From Vespa crabro (taxonomy: Eukaryota > Arthropoda > Insecta > Hymenoptera > Vespidae): DNA of 64,000 nt. This document shows, piece after piece, positions 10,893-22,562 of this stretch (its first letter is position 1; the number at the start of each line of letters is the position of its first letter). The stretch is taken from positions 5,563,492 to 5,627,491 of the forward strand of contig NC_060964.1 of NCBI RefSeq assembly GCF_910589235.1, in the 5' to 3' direction. The notes beneath the pieces were generated by a model. The model was not told the DNA's origin. It did not search any database and saw nothing but the letters and a program-made list of their open reading frames with translations. Both the position numbers and the translations under genes were made by a program.

Positions 10893-13800
10893 CTCTTTTT
10901 CTTTCCGTTTTCCAATTTTACTTCTTTATTCGAATTACAAATTACGAGTTTCTTTTTGTTTTGTACGATGAATATCCCCATTTTAAATTTCACAAGTCCA
11001 AACTTCTTTTTACAATTGCTGATTTTCTACGTGAGAAAAGGCACGTTTCCAAAAAGAAATAAAACCAGAGATAGATAGAGATAGATAGATTGACAGAGAT
11101 ATAGATAGATAGAGAAAGAGAGAGAGAAAGAGAGAGAGAGGGAGGAGAGAATAAGAGAAGGACCTTATTGTGCATAACATCGAATTTCGAAAGAAAGGAA
11201 GGACCCTTGTCGATTCAGTCGAATGGAGAACACAGAAAACCTTTTTGCCAATATAACATGCATTCGCAATAAGTTTCTGACGTATGAATATTATCGAGAA
11301 GGATATTATTTATTATTAATCACGATACTAAAAAGTTCGATATATAATCACAAGATTTCGTTAAATTTTCTCGTCGCTCGTTCAAGGAGCTTTTGACTGT
11401 AGTGTTAATAATGGCGCAACGGAGACAATAACTAATTATGGCTATAATCAGATATCATTTTTAATCCGATTAAGTTTAACAAAAGGGATGCTCCGTTTCT
11501 TGGTAGCACCACGGGAAACTTGATTAATATTACAAGCTCGTATAAGCTGCGAAAGAAGTTATTTAGTTTTCCTTTCATAATGTTTTAATCGCATTGCTTA
11601 CGATGCTAATTTGATTTAATATTTATTTATAGAAAAAACAAAGTTAGTTAGATCTTTTTGTACGATTGTGGAATTCGAATCGTCCTATTTATCGTTATAA
11701 TGTGTCAATTACGTTGCTCGCTTCGGTCGTTTGATAATCGTTATTGCATAAATCCTCGACGTTCCCTCTCATCGCTTTACTACGTCGCTTTAACGCGCTT
11801 ATGCAGAATCATTATATTTTTACCGGCACGGCAAAATCGTACATCATCTTTAATCTCACGTGCACGTTACTTTTTTGCGTAACACAATTCGAGACACAAG
11901 TGTGGCGAAACGAGGTACGACGCGAGTTCTTGCCGGGCTTTTTTTAACCAACATTTTTAACGAAAGAGAAATAGAAAAAATAAAAAAAAATAAAAAAATG
12001 AAAAAGAAAGAAAGAAAGAAAGAAAGAAAGAAAAGAGTAGACAAAGCGTACATAGGCCATCCTTCTTTTCTTTTTTCCTTTTCCGTTTTTCTTTCTATGA
12101 CGATTCGAGACAGCATTCGAGCTTGGTTAATCTCAGGATGGCTTCGTACCCCCTCCCCCCTCCCCGCTATCTCGATTGTTCGAAGGTACCCTGGAATATC
12201 TCGCATATCCGTGCTTTATCAAGCTTATCGACGAGAATAAATTTCCATATATCTGAATTGGAATTTGAAAATATTGATTGGAGAGTTGGTACGCGCCGTT
12301 TCAGTCACGTACCGCTTTCCGATAGTGAAAACGTAGAGAACGCGAAGGAAAGGAGATGAGGATTCTTGGATTCCCAATAGTTTCTGTTCGGCTCACGGAA
12401 GGAGAACGTTAAATCGTTTTCAACGAATTTACGAGGAAGGCCGGAATAAGGGAACGCGTGCTTGTTCGGAAGGCGAAACGCGGTAGTCCGTGAGGTTTCT
12501 ACGTCTTCGTTCGAGAACAGAAGCGATCATCGTTCGAGAAGGTTCTTATAATGACGTAATTGAAATAGTACTTCGAAACGATACGGTTCGTAGATGTGGC
12601 ATTAAATAAAACACCTGTTGTTGTTGTTGTTTTTTTTTCTTTTATGTGGTTTTTTTAAAACTCTACGAAACATAGGAAAGTATATATTCGTCGACTTCGA
12701 AATTACATAGCACAACATGATTATGATGATCTATACGTTCGCGCGTATTTACGGCAGCACAATTCCGCGGTCTGTTTCAAGAAATTGGCTACGAATGGGT
12801 TTTCAAATTGAAGAAAGACTCGTATCGGATTTGAAGTCGATGATTAGTCATCGATCGTTTTATCAAAATGATCGGTATTAACTGATAGATATTCGAATCT
12901 GAATTATTGCCTTTTCTCCGTTTTACGTTTTTCTTTATCTTTCGAAAAACAATCTCGTTATTTTTAATCGCCGTAGTTTTCCTATAGTTGTCCTCACCAT
13001 TATCGTTGCATTTCCGATTATACCCGAGACATTACACAGATTTTAATCACCGATATATTGATTCGAAAGTCTTCCTGCATTAAGAACAACATCAGGAAGC
13101 GGTCGCGGTCATTCCCTTTGGAATTTCAAGTCGAGTACACACATAAAGGAGAAACCGTTCTTTTACTTCACTTTTGTGTCGGCGATTATTTGTCGAGATA
13201 ACGCGACTTCGTAATATTACGTACACGGAACTTCGTCGATGAGAAGTTGGGAATCGGCTTTTACATACTCCTATATCGGCCGCTATAATGTAATCCTATT
13301 ATGGGTAACGATCGATCGTGTACTTCCTAATAACTTAGCGATATTTACAAAATTGTCGTGCCAAAGTTTAGGCGTGCCTTTCGTACAAAACCGTGGAAGC
13401 TATAATATTATGGCAAATTGATTTTTTGCGGCCGTGCCTCTGTACCACAGGTTGGAGCTAATATTCACTGTCGATGGGTAACCCGAACGCGATCTAAGAG
13501 ATCGGCGAGAGCACCAAAGCGAATTTTCTCCAAAGTCTGCGTATTTCTGCTTCAGCGACCACAAACGTAACCTTATGCAATAATGGGAAAGGCTTTTGGA
13601 ACCGTCCGGGCCACGACTCTCATGAATATATGGATGGATGTTCTCGCTCAAGGTGTTTATCAAGCCGTTTTCTAGTTACGCCCTTTTCCTTTTCCGCCTG
13701 TGCATCCCTTCACGATGTACCCAAGCCGTTTTACCCTCTTCCAACACCCCTCTGTCGTTTCAGTGCAAACGTAATTTGCGCCTTAAAGTATTCCACCGTC

Positions 13801-14698
13801 CTCGATTTTCTTCGTACTATTCTCGATCCTTAACTTTTCTTTATCGAGCGAAAGAAATGATTCTAGTTGATCGATAAACGGATGCCTAACAAAGGTTACG
13901 GATACAATTTTCCACAAGCGAGTATTTCATATAGTCGTGAATGTTTCGACGTTAATCATCGACAGAGGAGTAAAGCAATATTTGATTAACGATCTGAACG
14001 CTTAACGAATAATATGTAACGTTTTCGAAATTTTTACGATCGCCAGCGATCTATCAGAGGTATTAAAAAGTTGCACTGGTTTAATTCGACAGAACGGTAA
14101 ATTGTATCGACTGCATGCTCAATACTTTTTCACATACCCAATAAATGCGTTACGCTCGACTAAATAAAAAATAATTTTTTAATTGTCCGTGACTAAAATC
14201 ATATAGAAATCAACATTGGCATGTTTCTGCTGTATCGATCCGACCCACGAATTAAAATGGCTGGTAAAATAATATTGCTAATAAAATTGAGTCACGTTTA
14301 ATATTAAATCTTTTATATCTTTTTATCTTTAATTATTATGTAATCGGATATGGCAGTGGAAAAGAAATTAAATTAAAAAAGAAAGAAAGAAAGAAAGAAA
14401 GAAAAAAAAAAAGAAAAAGGAACCCTAACTCGTTTGGTGGACTTGCGCGAACACGTGCTCAGTCTGGCTCTGACGTTATCGCCAAGAATTATCGCAGAAT
14501 CTGTGAAAGGTTTGAGTAAAAAGCTTGCTTCCTTTCGCGGATGACAAACCATTTTACGCAGTACCAATAAATTTTCGCTCGTGAAAGTCTTGAATAATAT
14601 ATAATTGACAAGCAGTAGGTTGCGCCATTAAATCGATAATTTTACATTTAGTCTGGATTAGAACACGAACGGGAGATCAAAAAATGAAAGATACATGA

Positions 14699-14705
<7 letters not shown>

Positions 14706-14760
<55 letters not shown>

Positions 14761-14776
14761 AGAGAGAGAGAGAGAG
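14706..14776. repeat. Compound (TA)n-(GA)n microsatellite
   Basis: About 26 TA units pass directly into about nine GA units. The same TA-to-GA pattern recurs at 43849-43920. Confidence 0.93.
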
Positions 14777-16020
14777 GGAAAGCACTGAAAGATGATTTCC
14801 ACGAGTTGTTCGCAACGCAATCACGACGCAATATCGACGCTTGTCGGATTAACCCGCAACGACGACTTCCCCTAGTGCATCTATCTAGTAATTAACCGAG
14901 CACCGAGCATGATGCCGGGAATCTCTCAATTACCTGGTGTCCACTAAGCGAGAAAGAAGAAGAGAGAAAGCTGCATTCGTTCGTTCATTTTCGCGACAGT
15001 CCTACCACCATTATTATCATCCGTTCTCACACCAACATCGACATCAAAACTCGCCTCGCTTAATTATATTTACGATCGTAATCATCGAAAGGTGTCGTAT
15101 CATAAATAAGCGAATTAATTAGCGAGAGGAGGCTCTCGAAATCTAGAAATGAAGAAAAAGAAAAATCGAGAAATGAGAGACACGTAACACAATTTTCGTT
15201 TCTCTTCGCAACCTTTACTCTTCCATCTTCCTTTTTATCCGATAGAGCGATATGGACGGTGTTGGATATTTTTATAATGAGCTGACAATTTTCTCTAAAA
15301 TTATGCATTACCAAAAACTTTCTTTACCAGTCTGAAACGAATGGAATTATGCAATGGCCTCATAGTCGAAAGCATCGATCGCCGGGACTTACGTCCGGTA
15401 AATTTTTTTCTTTTTCGAGGCGCGAGCAAACGTCGAAATTGTGATCACGAGTGTAACGTTCTACGATTAACGAAAGAAAGGAAGGTTTTCGCACTTGTTC
15501 CCTTCTACCTGTCTCTTTCTTCCAACATAGAGAAAAGAAAACGAAATGCGTGAACGCTATCATTCGTCGAAACAGCGCGTGAAATTGTAGCTTTACACGG
15601 AAGCGCGTTACACGTTAGCGCGTTTAATTGATTTACATACGTAGACGACAGGTACAACCAGCTTGCATTTCAAATCCTTCCTGGACGGACTATTCGCATC
15701 TTTGCAAATTCATGCCCTAGAACGTACATACGTATATACATACATACATACATACATACATACATCGATATATCCAATAACTAGAAGAAAGAAGGAAGGC
15801 GCGGCTTTGAGACGCAGCACGCGAACGCAGAAACGTTCACCGTTTCAGTGCCCGGAAACTTTCTTCCGATCGAGAATGGTGATTACGCAAGCGGTCGATC
15901 GCTTGGATCAGAATTATGTCCGGTATCGTTTACGAGCACTGAGTGAGCGGCGAAATTGCGGGCGTCAGTCTTTACCTTCTTTCTCCTAATGAAACAGAGA
16001 AAGAAAGAAAAAGAGATCGA

Positions 16021-16083
16021 AGAGAGAGAGAGAGAGAGTAAGAGAGAGAGTGAGAGAGAGTGAGAGAGAGAGAGAGAGAGAGT
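16021..16083. repeat. (GA)n tract upstream of copy B
   Basis: GA repeats broken by TA and TG steps end about 270 bp upstream of the TATA box of copy B. In Drosophila such tracts can bind GAGA factor; a role here is inference. Confidence 0.9.
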
Positions 16084-16354
16084 GATAAAAGAGAAACATG
16101 CGTATGATAAGTTTTTTAGATTCTATTCACGAGAAATTGATCATAAGTGGAAGAAAGATTTCACACAAATCGATTCACGCGATTCCTTAGCCCGTGGGAA
16201 AATGTAGCTGAGAAGGCCGGACTATTTTGCGATTATTAGTTCGCGTGCGTCACGAAGCGTAGCGTTCTATGGTCCACCTTAAGACGTTCCGGGCACGACG
16301 CGTACGTTTTTCCGGGGAGTGGGTCCGTGCTAGCCACGGCGAAAGTGCTGCTGG

Positions 16355-16361
16355 TATATAT
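16355..16361 (+). promoter_or_regulatory. TATA box of copy B
   Basis: TATATAT starts 33 nt upstream of the A of the TCAGT initiator and 56 nt upstream of the ATG. The position matches that in copy A. Confidence 0.75.
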
Positions 16362-16386
16362 GCCGCTGATTGCGACTATGCAACTT

Positions 16387-16396
16387 CAGTGTGCAC
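16387..16396 (+). promoter_or_regulatory. Initiator element of copy B, identical to copy A
   Basis: CAGTGTGCAC, within TTCAGTGTGCAC, contains the arthropod TCAGT initiator. The predicted start A (16388) gives a 23-nt leader before the ATG. The same ten bases occur at the equivalent position of the paralogue. Confidence 0.7.
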
Positions 16397-16410
16397 TACC
16401 GAAGTCTACC

Positions 16411-17533
16411 ATGAGCACTCCGCAGGTGAGCTCGCTTCGAAGCTAAGAATCTTCTTAGCGTTTCAGGATATTTTTTATGACAAAGGGAAAACGTACTATA
16501 TAAAACGTATCGTTTACTTGTTTTTATATCTACAAATAATCGAACTCATTGTTGAATTATTATCGCTCTAGTCGATAATAGCTTTATGTTCTGTTATTTT
16601 GTTTTGCTCTTTTTTTTTTTCAAATTATTTATAACGACAAATAGAAGAAATCGATTTTTTGTTTTTCTATTTAAAAGAGAATATAAATGAGGTGTTAGAA
16701 ATAACATGGGAATGATCTGTTAACAGGCACTCGTTCTTCTCGTCCTCGTGGCAACGGCAACGTTAGCCACCGAGACGAAGAAGCCATTAAAGAAGGAGGC
16801 CATCGATAGCAAGGACGCAAAGAGTAAGAGAGGATTGGAATTAAGTTTGGGTCATGGCTTCGGCGACTTTGGCGGGCACGAAGGACTTGGCGGCGGATTG
16901 GGAGGAGGTCATGGAGGAGGCTTCGGAGGAGGCGGATTGGGAGGAGGTCATGGAGGAGGCTTTGGAGGAGGCGGATTCGGCGGTGGCGGTGGTTTAGGAG
17001 GTGGCGGTGGATTGGGAGGTGGCGGTGGACTCGGAGGTGGCGATGGAGGACGCATAAGTTCTATAACGATCCATCGAGAGGTTCAAGTACCAGTACCTGC
17101 ACCATATCCGGTCGAGAGGAATGTACCGGTTCCGGTGGCGGTGCCAGTGAAGGTCCCGGTCGATCGTCCTTATCCCGTGCACGTGCCTAAACCTTACCCA
17201 GTGCCCGTGGAAAAGCATATTCCGGTGCCAGTTGAAAAACCGGTACCAGTGCCGTTCAAGATTCCCGTAAAGGTGCCCGTCAAAGTACCATACCCGGTGA
17301 GCGTACCTGTAAAGGTACCTTTCCCTGTACAAAAGGAAGTACCTTACCCGGTTAAGGTCCCCGTTGTCGTCAAAGAATCTTATCCAGTACTCGTCCAAGG
17401 AGGAGGAGGAGGAGGAGGTGATGGTGGTGGCTACGGTGGCGGCTATGGTGGCGGCCATGGCTATGGAGGAGGTGGCTTTGGAGGTCATGGCTTGGAGATT
17501 TCCGATTTTGGTGGATTGCATCATCGACGATGA
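16411..17533 (+). CDS. Secreted low-complexity proline/valine-rich cuticular-type protein (CPLCP-like), copy B
   Basis: Exons 16411-16425 and 16727-17533 give 273 residues. Exon 1 encodes only MSTPQ; the donor is CAG|GTGAGC, the acceptor AACAG|GCACTC, the intron 301 nt and phase 0, at the same place as in copy A. The signal peptide is ALVLLVLVATATLA (to about residue 19). A Lys/Asp-rich linker ends SKR (39-40), followed by GLELSLG (41-47), identical in sequence and position to copy A. A longer Gly block (47-119, with GGLGGGHGGGFGG units) precedes a 105-residue PV block (124-228) with PVPVEKP, PVKVP and PYPV units and the shared ending VPVVVKESYPV. The tail is Gly/Tyr-rich and ends GLEISDFGG then HHRR. 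Compared with copy A it has fewer PYPV and more PVPV units. The likely role is extracellular cuticle or matrix structure; no catalytic motif is present. The antisense frame over it is a repeat shadow. Confidence 0.93.
16892..17046 (+). repeat. Coding minisatellites in the Gly block of copy B
   Basis: A 39-bp unit (16892-16930) is repeated at 16931-16969 with one silent change; it encodes GGLGGGHGGGFGG. It is followed by about three and a half 18-bp units (GGTGGCGGTGGATTGGGA-like) to about 17046. These expansions explain most of the length difference from copy A. Confidence 0.9.
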
Positions 17534-17643
17534 TATTCTTGACCATGACCGTCGAGACCAGTCTACGCCAGCGATTATCATCTTGTATATAATTCTAGTA
17601 TTCCCTTTTTCCAATTCCTTTTGCATACCAACAGATGCGCTAT

Positions 17644-17646
<3 letters not shown>

Positions 17647-17676
<30 letters not shown>
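17647..17676. repeat. (CT)n tract in the 3' UTR region of copy B
   Basis: About 15 CT units lie between the TGA at 17533 and the poly(A) signal at 17748, so they are probably transcribed. Confidence 0.93.
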
Positions 17677-17683
<7 letters not shown>

Positions 17684-17747
17684 GTTTTTTTATTTCTCTA
17701 TCTTTCTTTATTTTTTTTATACGCGGAAGTCTTTAGATTAATTGCGA

Positions 17748-17758
17748 AATAAAATAAA
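17748..17758 (+). terminator. Double poly(A) signal of copy B
   Basis: Two overlapping AATAAA hexamers (17748-17753 and 17753-17758) lie 215 bases after the stop. This gives a predicted 3' UTR of about 240 nt. Confidence 0.7.
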
Positions 17759-20046
17759 TTATTTTATACAGATGTTTTATGTTGCTGCGATCTCGGAAGG
17801 TCAATGTCCTTCAATCGACAAAGTACTCTTTTACACAAGACAAAGTATCTTCCCTCCGATTCTATCCTCTCCTATTGGCTATGTTCACTGTAAACGTATC
17901 TATCGTCTTGGATAAGAAAAGGGCCGGAATCTCTTCACCGTTCTGTGATAAACTAGTAGGGCTTTCGTGTTCGTGGTACCAGCTTTTGTCTGTGACGCAT
18001 CGTTCGCTTAATTACCAAGTACCGCCCCTAGAACTTAACGCCATGACTGTAGTTGGGAATATTGGGGATGCACGGTAGAAGATTAAGTTCTCGTTATATC
18101 CGTACGATACAGCTACCGTAGTCTTCTCGTTCATCTTTTTACAGAAGATGCAATAATAAGATGTACGAAAATTCTTGTAGGTTCTCTTGGTTCTTGTTAT
18201 ATAATGATTGCGACTAACAATGTTCAAGGGGCTATGATATAAGAAACTTTGGCATAATCTCAAAATACTTTGGGCCCGAATTCCGGTCGTACTAATTTAA
18301 TACGTTATTAACGATAGAAAGTATATGAAAATATATGGGTATAATTAACAGCTCTTGCCGAATTTAATATTGTAATCGTTATATGTTGTAATTCATCGTA
18401 ATTGCCATTGCCGAACAAAAAGAGCCTATCGATTTATTATTCGTATTTTCCCGGTGCACACTTGCGCCTCATTACGTTCGTCACGGTGAAATCACACCGA
18501 GCGTTGAATCGTCCACGGTGAAACTCATGAAAGAAAGCGAAACTATCTTGAAGCTCGAAGCGAGCTAATAAATCGCTTTATCACGCTCAAGGAATATTCA
18601 TTAAGGGAATTATATTCGATCAGAAGTTATCCAACTTTACTAATTTCCTGTGAAACGCAGACGGAGGTGGGAAAGAAATGATTGAGATTGGCGAAGCTTT
18701 CAAGAGTCTTAACTGATGGGCTCAAATCACGTTTATCTTGGTATGTAATGTATTTATATACAAGTTTTTTTTTTTTTTATTTCTTATGTATTTATATGTA
18801 GCTTTTTCTTTTTTTTTTCTTTTTTCTATATCGGAACACCTTCAAAATATCTTGAAGACAATGCGCTTTTGAAACAAAAAAAAATGTTTCAGACAAAAGT
18901 TGTTCGTTTTCTTTTCCTTGTTTTTTTTTTTTCTTTTTTTTTCTTTTTTATAACAAAAAAAGATTTCTAGATAAAGTTGACCCTGATGTAATCTTCGAAA
19001 CGTTCATTCGCATGAGAAATAATTAATGCTCTTGTATTCCATCCAAAGTAAACAATTTTTATATTAAATTTCCTTTTCAAAAAAATGCCTTGTTCTCTGA
19101 GATATTTAGGTGTTTCAATTTAAAAATCTCATCCTGTATATGTGCATAAATACGAAACATGAAAAAAAAAAAAAAAAAAAAATTGGAGTATCGTAAGTTT
19201 CATAACATGCAAAAAACACAAGCGTTACATCGGTAGTTGCAATGTTTCGTCAGTAACATGGCATTGTCGTTGCTATGAACGTCCGGTATTTAAACGACGC
19301 ACTTTCTCGTATGCTTCCCAAACCATGTGATTTTCTATCGCGACGTCATAATCACTAATTGGATTTGGATTTTATCTCTCGTACTTTTCGTACGAGATAA
19401 TTTGCGTCGACGGTTCACGGGAAATAATTACTTCTTTTTCTTTTCTTTTTTTTTTTTTTTTTTTTTACCCCCATAGAGGATAAACGAACGAGCGAAATTG
19501 CTCGTATCGTTCAGTTAATTAGAAAGATTGGTTATGTTACAAGCAATCTCGGCGTAAAGACAAAAAAGAAAAATAAAGAACCTATCGTAAGAAAAAAAAG
19601 AAAAAAAAAAAAAAAAAAGGAAAGAAATTTTACGTTGTTTCGTACGTATGCATATAGATACATCTGGCGAATGGCGTACACGTAATGGCGAATGTAGAAA
19701 ATTGACGGAAGTCAACTTTCCCGTACTTTGATCTAAGATTCCTCTTCCGTAATATTAATTATTTGTTGAATAATCATAGTGAATTGTATTTCTTAGCGGT
19801 CTGATTTTAAAGTACCATTTAGCATGCTGAATCATGGCTGGAATTCCATATTTGGTCGATGTAGGAAAAGCCGTATGCTCTCATGCAAGTCATATAATTG
19901 CTTTCATCTTATAGCTCATTCGTCGAGTCGAGCTCCCGTAGGCGAGAATTTGCATTCGCTTCTCGACTTTCGCAATACAATGTTTCATATATACGAAGAT
20001 GCAATCTGACTCGAATGCACGAACCAAGGATGAAGGGTTGCGCGAG

Positions 20047-20077
20047 GGCTGCAGCCGTTACTGTGGCCTAATTAGGC
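20047..20077. promoter_or_regulatory. Two adjacent perfect palindromes, one with a homeodomain core
   Basis: GGCTGCAGCC (20047-20056) is followed nine bases later by GCCTAATTAGGC (20066-20077). The second contains TAATTA, the classic homeodomain core. A cis-regulatory role is inferred from the motif only. Confidence 0.3.
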
Positions 20078-22526
20078 GCGTGATCGCGACATTAAACACA
20101 CGTCACGTAGTTAATCAGTGCGACATCGGAGTTAGATGGTCACGTAAACGATTGTGCCAAGGAATTTTTTCTTTTTTTTTTTCTTCTTCTTCCAATTTTC
20201 TTTTTTTTTTCTTTTTTTCATTTTAACGGCTCGCTAACGGAGATTCGTTGGTGCACGTTTTTGATCGTTATTGTGCGACTTCGTACGGGTTGATGAAAAA
20301 ATTTCTCGTTCATTCCAATTTTTATGTATTTTATTTCGCTTGTTAAAAATGACGAAGTCTCAGTACACGAGCGTTTTTATTCTTCTCGATTCCGAGAAAA
20401 TGTTTTGCGTATAAATAGAGCTTGACACTGTTGAAATTTAGCACTGGCAACAAATAGCTATTCCGACGAAAAAGAAGGGAAGGACACATCGTGTCGCAGC
20501 TGTGTAAACGTCTCGAAGGGGAGAGCTTAGTTTAAAGGAACTTTGCTACTTCGGGCATCCGTCACGATGTCGCGCTCGTTTGAAAAGATTCTCGACGTGA
20601 CCTTTCTCTGAAGAAAATGTGTTCACGTGTGTACATGCTCGGCTACCATAGTTCCTTGAAATCAACTTTAAACATTTAACTTTAAACATTTTCTGTTTCT
20701 ATTTTTTTTTCCTTTTTATTTTTTTTTTTTTTTGCAATCCAATCATTTTGCCTATAACAAAGGTGAAACGTTCAAAAGTTGTCATTAGTCTTTTTCAATT
20801 TCTTTAGATAATAACACGGATAATTCGTATATAAATGTTCTTCGATTCATTGATTCTATTAGATTAGATATAGATTTATCCAAGATCCAAGGAAGAAAAC
20901 TTTCTTAACAACAAGAGTTGCATAGTACGTGGATAGAAGCTAGCAGGTGAGGCAAAGCTTAGCGTTTACTCGAACAGCTAGGATTCGTGTCTATATACAT
21001 TTATGATGTACGCACTGGAAGCTTAACGGAGACATAAATCAGATATTAAGCCTGCTTCATACTCGGAGTCTCGTGTTAACGGATGCGTAATGTTCGATCG
21101 CTCGGTTTCACAGCCGTCCAGCTGCTACGTCTATGTCTGATATCTCCGAACAATATTCTACCAAATCGGTAATTGAATGGCAGTTTGCCGACGTTAACGG
21201 TATATTTTGAAGCCGTAATACGATCTAGCACATTAAATCGTTCATGATTCAAAGTAAGATCGGTCGAACGATAACTACAAATTGCTTTCCTTTTCGTACC
21301 GTTGCCTGTCGTTATCTAAAAGATTAATACGGGATAGACATCGAGTGATTGTCGAGTTAACAACGAGTGGAATTAACTTTAATAACTTACGCCATCGGAA
21401 ATCTCGTGTCAGTAATTGAAATATTTCTACGATAATGCAGCCGATATGTTCATGAAAGATCAATGATAAATAAGTTTTCGAAAGGAATATTTGCTTTGTC
21501 CATTGCCAATGCATGCCATAGATAGAATTAAGAGTTATATCGTCGAAAAGATAAAGGATCGCATTAAGAGACAATACTTGTTGTAATCAAATTAAAACAC
21601 TCACTTATGTATAAGAGAAATTGAACGCTTCAAAACAATTTTTCTATGATATATTCTTTTATCTCAGTGAAACGATCGATGTTATTCGGAAGAACGTCAA
21701 CCTCAATTTTTATTTATTTATTTATTTTCTTTTTCTCTTTTCTTTTTCTTCTTTCTTTCTTTTTTTTTTTTTGTCACGATATATCTATTCGATGAATTGG
21801 AGCGACTTTCTAATAATTACTTCCTCGTGTCTTACATTTCTATCATGGCGTAATTGCAAGCCTATCCCCTTTTACCTCTCCATTTCCGCCCATTGATCTC
21901 CATTTTAAGATTCTCGTGTGACATTGCGTTTCCAGATAGATACTCATCGAAGATGGACTTTTCCGATTATATTTCAAAATGCTCACGTGATATTTACTTT
22001 GCTTTTTCTTTCTACACCAAAGCTAGCTACTTAGATCTGCGATTCACCTAAGTACCGAATAGTAATCCTTCAATGGATAAACCACGTTTGTTAAGTCGAT
22101 CGACGAGATGGAAGCCGGACAGTGACTTACGATTTGTACGAAAGCTTTTGAGATTTTTGTACACTTTTGTACAACGAAAGGCTTTCAGGTGGTTTGGAAT
22201 AATACATGTGCAAAGAACGGGCCAGAACGTCTATATCTGAGCTTCTCGCACTTCTAATGTAGCGATGTATTTGAGCTCGCATTGAGATCGATCAAATCCT
22301 AATATTTTAAAAAAATTTCCACGTATTTGAATTCATTCAATGATTCGATGATCTATCGTAAGTATTAATTGAATAAAATTTATCGATACCTTTCATTTAT
22401 TTTATCTACGTACGATCATTCACTGTGAAATATTTAAATACATTTTAAAATTGTATGATTATTTTTAGATCGAGCAAAGTGTCTTTTTTAAATTTTTTAA
22501 TAGGCACGAATAATTTAATATGGATC

Positions 22527-22562
22527 TTTTTTTTATTTTTTTTTTTTTTTTTTTTTTTTTTT
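22527..22562. repeat. Long poly-T run
   Basis: About 35 bases of T with one A. It could be an old retroposon tail, but no element body or target-site duplication is recognisable beside it. Confidence 0.9.

Larger units (their letters stand above)
10671..16354. other. Shared 5' region between the two head-to-head cuticular genes
   Basis: No coding exon is recognised in these 5.7 kb. It should hold regulatory DNA for both divergent genes. Each core promoter has a purine tract upstream in the same orientation relative to transcription: (CT)n at 10860-10889 (GA on the - strand), and (GA)n at 16021-16083 for copy B. Other simple sequence: GATA/GA repeats at 11069-11146, GAAA repeats at 14381-14404, (TA)n at 14706-14757 running into (GA)n, and ACAT repeats at 15737-15765. 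A C-rich run of three blocks sits at 12149-12167. Open frames at 12.1, 13.2-13.9 and 15.3-15.9 kb show no family features. Confidence 0.65.

Noticed and set aside
15966..15989. Sequence resembling mature miR-14 (TCAGTCTTT...CTCCTA)
   Set aside because: The middle differs from the known mature sequence and there is no complementary arm nearby. Known miRNAs of this age are conserved almost exactly.
16269..16571. 100-codon frame across the promoter and first exon of copy B
   Set aside because: It reads the promoter and exon 1 in another phase and runs through the donor into the intron. The spliced model explains the segment better.
16994..17626. 210-codon minus-strand frame opposite copy B
   Set aside because: It is the same repeat-shadow effect. 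The plus gene has promoter, splice sites, signal peptide and poly(A) signal; the antisense frame has none.
21275..21574. 99-codon minus frame with Trp and His residues
   Set aside because: It is not simple repeat but has no recognisable domain, signal peptide or splice context. Length is within chance for stop-poor DNA.
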